A DNA stretch of 64,000 nucleotides from Paraburkholderia sp. (GTDB lineage Bacteria; Pseudomonadota; Gammaproteobacteria; Burkholderiales; Burkholderiaceae), in assembly GCA_004322045.1 (NCBI GenBank), contig SCRN01000040.1:62001-126000 (forward strand), written 5' to 3'. The first letter of the stretch is position 1; each line of letters begins with the position of its first letter. A program made the position numbers and the translations under genes. Shown here one piece after another: positions 62,024 through 64,000 of this stretch. The notes under the pieces were generated by a model that was given only the letters and a program-made list of their open reading frames with translations, was not told where the DNA came from and made no database searches.

Positions 62024-62854
62024 TCAGGCCGAGGCGAGAACGCCCGTGCCCGCGGGATCCTGGCGGTAGTAACGCGCGAGCAAGCGGTAAAGCTCGGGGT
62101 ATTGCGTTTCGAACGCCTGCGGCTGGACGAACAGCGCTTCGCTGCACACTGCGAAGAACTCGGAGGGGTGGTCGGCCGCGTAGGGATCGATCAGCGATTC
62201 GCGCTCGAAGCGTGCCCAGCGGCGGCGCGGGACGGCATCGACGTCTGCGCAAAAGCGGTCGTACGCATGATCGAACACGTCCGCCCAGCGTTGTGCGTCG
62301 AGCGGAGCATGCCAGCGCCTAAAGAGCGGGGGATGGCCGTCCGTTGCGCCGCTTAGCATGTCGATCTTGTGGGCGAACTCGTGGATGACGACGTTGTACG
62401 CATCGCGTCCGTCCGTCAGTTGCGCGTCCTCCCACGAAAGGACGACAGGCCCGCCTTCCCATGCCTCGCCGCTCGCGTCGTGCTCGACCTCGTGGACAAC
62501 GCCATCTTCGTCTTCCACGGTTTTGCGAATCACGAACTCGCCGGGATAGACGATCACGCCTACCCAGCCCCGATACAGGTCAAGGCTCAGGTTCAACACG
62601 GGCAGGCACGCCTGGGCGGCAATGCCGACGACCATTTCGTCGGTCAGCTCGAGACCGTGGGCCGTCGAGAATTCTTTCTGCGCAATGAAAAGGCTTGTCG
62701 TTTCACGCAGCCGCGAGCAATCGGCGGGGCTCAGGTAACTGAGAAAAGGCAAGCCCTTCAGTGTGGCTTCCCAGAGCGCGTCGTCGATGGCGTGCTCGCG
62801 CAGTGCGCGCTCGCGACGGCGCGTATCAAGCCAGTGCGTAAGCTTGGTGAACAT
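62024..62854 (-). CDS. mtfA: Zinc peptidase MtfA (M90)
   Basis: The product is a 276-residue M90 peptidase. The catalytic HExxH is NVVIHEFAHKIDMLSGATDG, and ERESLIDPYAADHPSEFFAV holds the third ligand Glu. PFLSYLSPADCSRLRE and WVGVIVYPGEFVIRKTVEDE are family marks. In E. coli MtfA binds Mlc and affects glucose uptake; here only the fold is supported. It is between rpmE2 and rho on the same strand. Confidence 0.92.
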   Translation of the reverse strand: MFTKLTHWLDTRRRERALREHAIDDALWEATLKGLPFLSYLSPADCSRLRETTSLFIAQKEFSTAHGLELTDEMVVGIAAQACLPVLNLSLDLYRGWVGVIVYPGEFVIRKTVEDEDGVVHEVEHDASGEAWEGGPVVLSWEDAQLTDGRDAYNVVIHEFAHKIDMLSGATDGHPPLFRRWHAPLDAQRWADVFDHAYDRFCADVDAVPRRRWARFERESLIDPYAADHPSEFFAVCSEALFVQPQAFETQYPELYRLLARYYRQDPAGTGVLASA

Positions 62855-62915
62855 CGAGAGACAGGCAAGAGCCGATGGACGCCGCCCTCACGGCAACAGT
62901 GGGCGGCGGTTGCCG

Positions 62916-64000
62916 TTATCCGCCGCGGCGCATCATATCGAAGAACTCGGAGTTGCTCTTCGTCTGGCGAACCTTCTCGAGCAAGAACTCCATCGCTTCG
63001 ACTTCATCCATGTCGTGGATGAATTTGCGCAGCACCCAGACCTTTTGAAGAATCTCGGGTTTGATCAAAAGTTCTTCGCGGCGCGTGCCCGATTTGTTCA
63101 AGTTGATCGACGGGTACACACGCTTTTCCGCGAGGCGCCGTTCGAGATGCACTTCCATGTTGCCCGTGCCCTTGAACTCTTCGTAGATGACGTCGTCCAT
63201 GCGGCTGCCGGTTTCGATGAGCGCCGTGCCGATGATGGTCAGCGAGCCGCCTTCCTCGATATTGCGGGCCGCACCGAAGAAGCGCTTCGGACGTTGCAGG
63301 GCATTGGCATCGACACCGCCGGTGAGCACTTTGCCCGATGCGGGGATGACCGTGTTGTAGGCGCGCGCGAGACGCGTGATCGAATCGAGCAGAATGACGA
63401 CGTCGTGCTTCATTTCGACGAGACGCTTGGCCTTCTCGATGACCATTTCGGCCACTTGAACGTGGCGCGTGGCCGGTTCGTCGAAGGTCGAGGCGATAAC
63501 TTCGCCGGCCACCGAGCGCTGCATTTCCGTCACTTCCTCGGGGCGCTCGTCGATGAGCAGCACGAACAGAACGACGTCGGGGTGGTTCTGCTTGATCGCA
63601 TGCGCGATGTGCTGAAGCATGACCGTCTTACCGGACTTCGGCGACGCCACGAGCAGGCCCCGCTGGCCCTTGCCGATGGGGGCGATCATATCGATGATGC
63701 GGCCCGTGACGTTTTCCTCGCCGCGCATTTCGCGCTCGAGCAGAAGCGGCTTGTTCGGGTGGAGCGGCGTGAGGTTCTCGAACATGATCTTATGTTTCGA
63801 GGCCTCGGGCGGCTGGCCATTGACCTTGTCGACCTTGACCAGCGCGAAATAGCGTTCGCCGTCCTTCGGCGTGCGCACTTCGCCTTCGATCGTGTCGCCG
63901 GTGTGCAAATTGAAGCGCCGGATTTGCGAGGGGCTGATGTAGATGTCGTCCGTGCTTGCGAGGTAGGACATTTCTGGCGAACGCAGAAAGCCGAAGCCAT
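62916..64000 (-). CDS. rho: Transcription termination factor Rho (5' end outside window)
   Basis: The frame is open through the right edge of the window. The part seen is 360 codons plus the stop, from [20 protein letters not shown] to the end [12 protein letters not shown]. It lacks about 60 N-terminal residues of a usual 420-residue Rho. The RNA-binding OB domain starts at the edge. Walker A is [20 protein letters not shown]. The Walker B and Q-loop regions include [19 protein letters not shown], and the R-loop is near [16 protein letters not shown]. Rho unwinds RNA to end transcription. An internal Met at 63971 is not the start. Confidence 0.97.
   Translation of the reverse strand, partial: GFGFLRSPEMSYLASTDDIYISPSQIRRFNLHTGDTIEGEVRTPKDGERYFALVKVDKVNGQPPEASKHKIMFENLTPLHPNKPLLLEREMRGEENVTGRIIDMIAPIGKGQRGLLVASPKSGKTVMLQHIAHAIKQNHPDVVLFVLLIDERPEEVTEMQRSVAGEVIASTFDEPATRHVQVAEMVIEKAKRLVEMKHDVVILLDSITRLARAYNTVIPASGKVLTGGVDANALQRPKRFFGAARNIEEGGSLTIIGTALIETGSRMDDVIYEEFKGTGNMEVHLERRLAEKRVYPSINLNKSGTRREELLIKPEILQKVWVLRKFIHDMDEVEAMEFLLEKVRQTKSNSEFFDMMRRGG

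Noticed and set aside
62890-62916. Hairpin ACGGCAAC/GTTGCCGT at the rho 3' end
   Set aside because: It has a strong stem but no T run on either strand, so it is not called as a terminator.

Overview
This window is a 64 kb stretch of a GC-rich betaproteobacterial chromosome, most likely Burkholderiaceae (Burkholderia sensu lato: Burkholderia, Paraburkholderia, Trinickia, Caballeronia). The gene content and order point there: rpsF-priB-rpsR-rplI-dnaB, a seven-gene L-Ara4N lipid A operon with ArnA split in two, alaC-hom-thrC-moeA-moaD-moaE, nsrR next to clpB, and rho-rpmE2. The sequence alone does not fix the genus.

Positions 1-13,987 are the right part of a prophage. From left to right it has the end of a tail tape-measure gene and a contractile-tail baseplate cassette of phage Mu type (gpN, gpP, gp45, gp46, gp47, gp48). 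Next come a glycine-rich tail fibre, a short fibre-associated protein and a probable tailspike. An O-acyltransferase that could alter the host surface follows. Then comes a lysis and accessory block: coiled-coil membrane protein, GH19 endolysin, KilA-N protein, HNH-like protein, a 58-residue holin-like protein, two lipoproteins and a class 3 lipase. Hairpin terminators separate the modules. The right end carries a perfect LexA box and a 3' fragment of a tRNA-His gene, which marks the attachment site. The integrase and the intact tRNA-His should lie left of the window.

Positions 14,000-15,800 are a small accessory patch with a tiny membrane protein, a HigBA-type toxin-antitoxin pair and an unknown gene.

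From 15.8 kb the window is chromosomal backbone. It holds a NodIJ-like ABC exporter, a universal stress protein, a DUF2939 protein, lexA with two operators and a small linked gene, cysB and an asparaginase. The glyoxylate-to-glycerate set gcl-hyi-garR follows with a divergent LysR gene. The ribosomal/primosomal operon comes next, then dnaB, a DUF47-Pit phosphate transport pair, a NlpC/P60 lipoprotein, a PIN-PhoH ATPase and Bcp. The arn operon, alaC, hom-thrC and moeA-moaD-moaE follow. The rest is a globin/NsrR nitric-oxide pair, clpB with a sigma-32-type promoter, a MerR gene overlapping a carboxymuconolactone-decarboxylase-like gene, a MATE pump, a GT39-type glycosyltransferase, rpmE2, mtfA and the 3' part of rho.

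The standout feature is the replicative helicase gene dnaB. It is interrupted in frame by a 349-residue intein placed inside the Walker A motif, between its Lys and Thr. The intein starts with Ala and carries the Trp/Cys/Thr signature of the rare class 3 splicing mechanism. It also contains a LAGLIDADG endonuclease region whose second motif has Cys in place of the catalytic acid. Replication in this organism would therefore depend on splicing of an atypical intein whose homing nuclease may be decaying.
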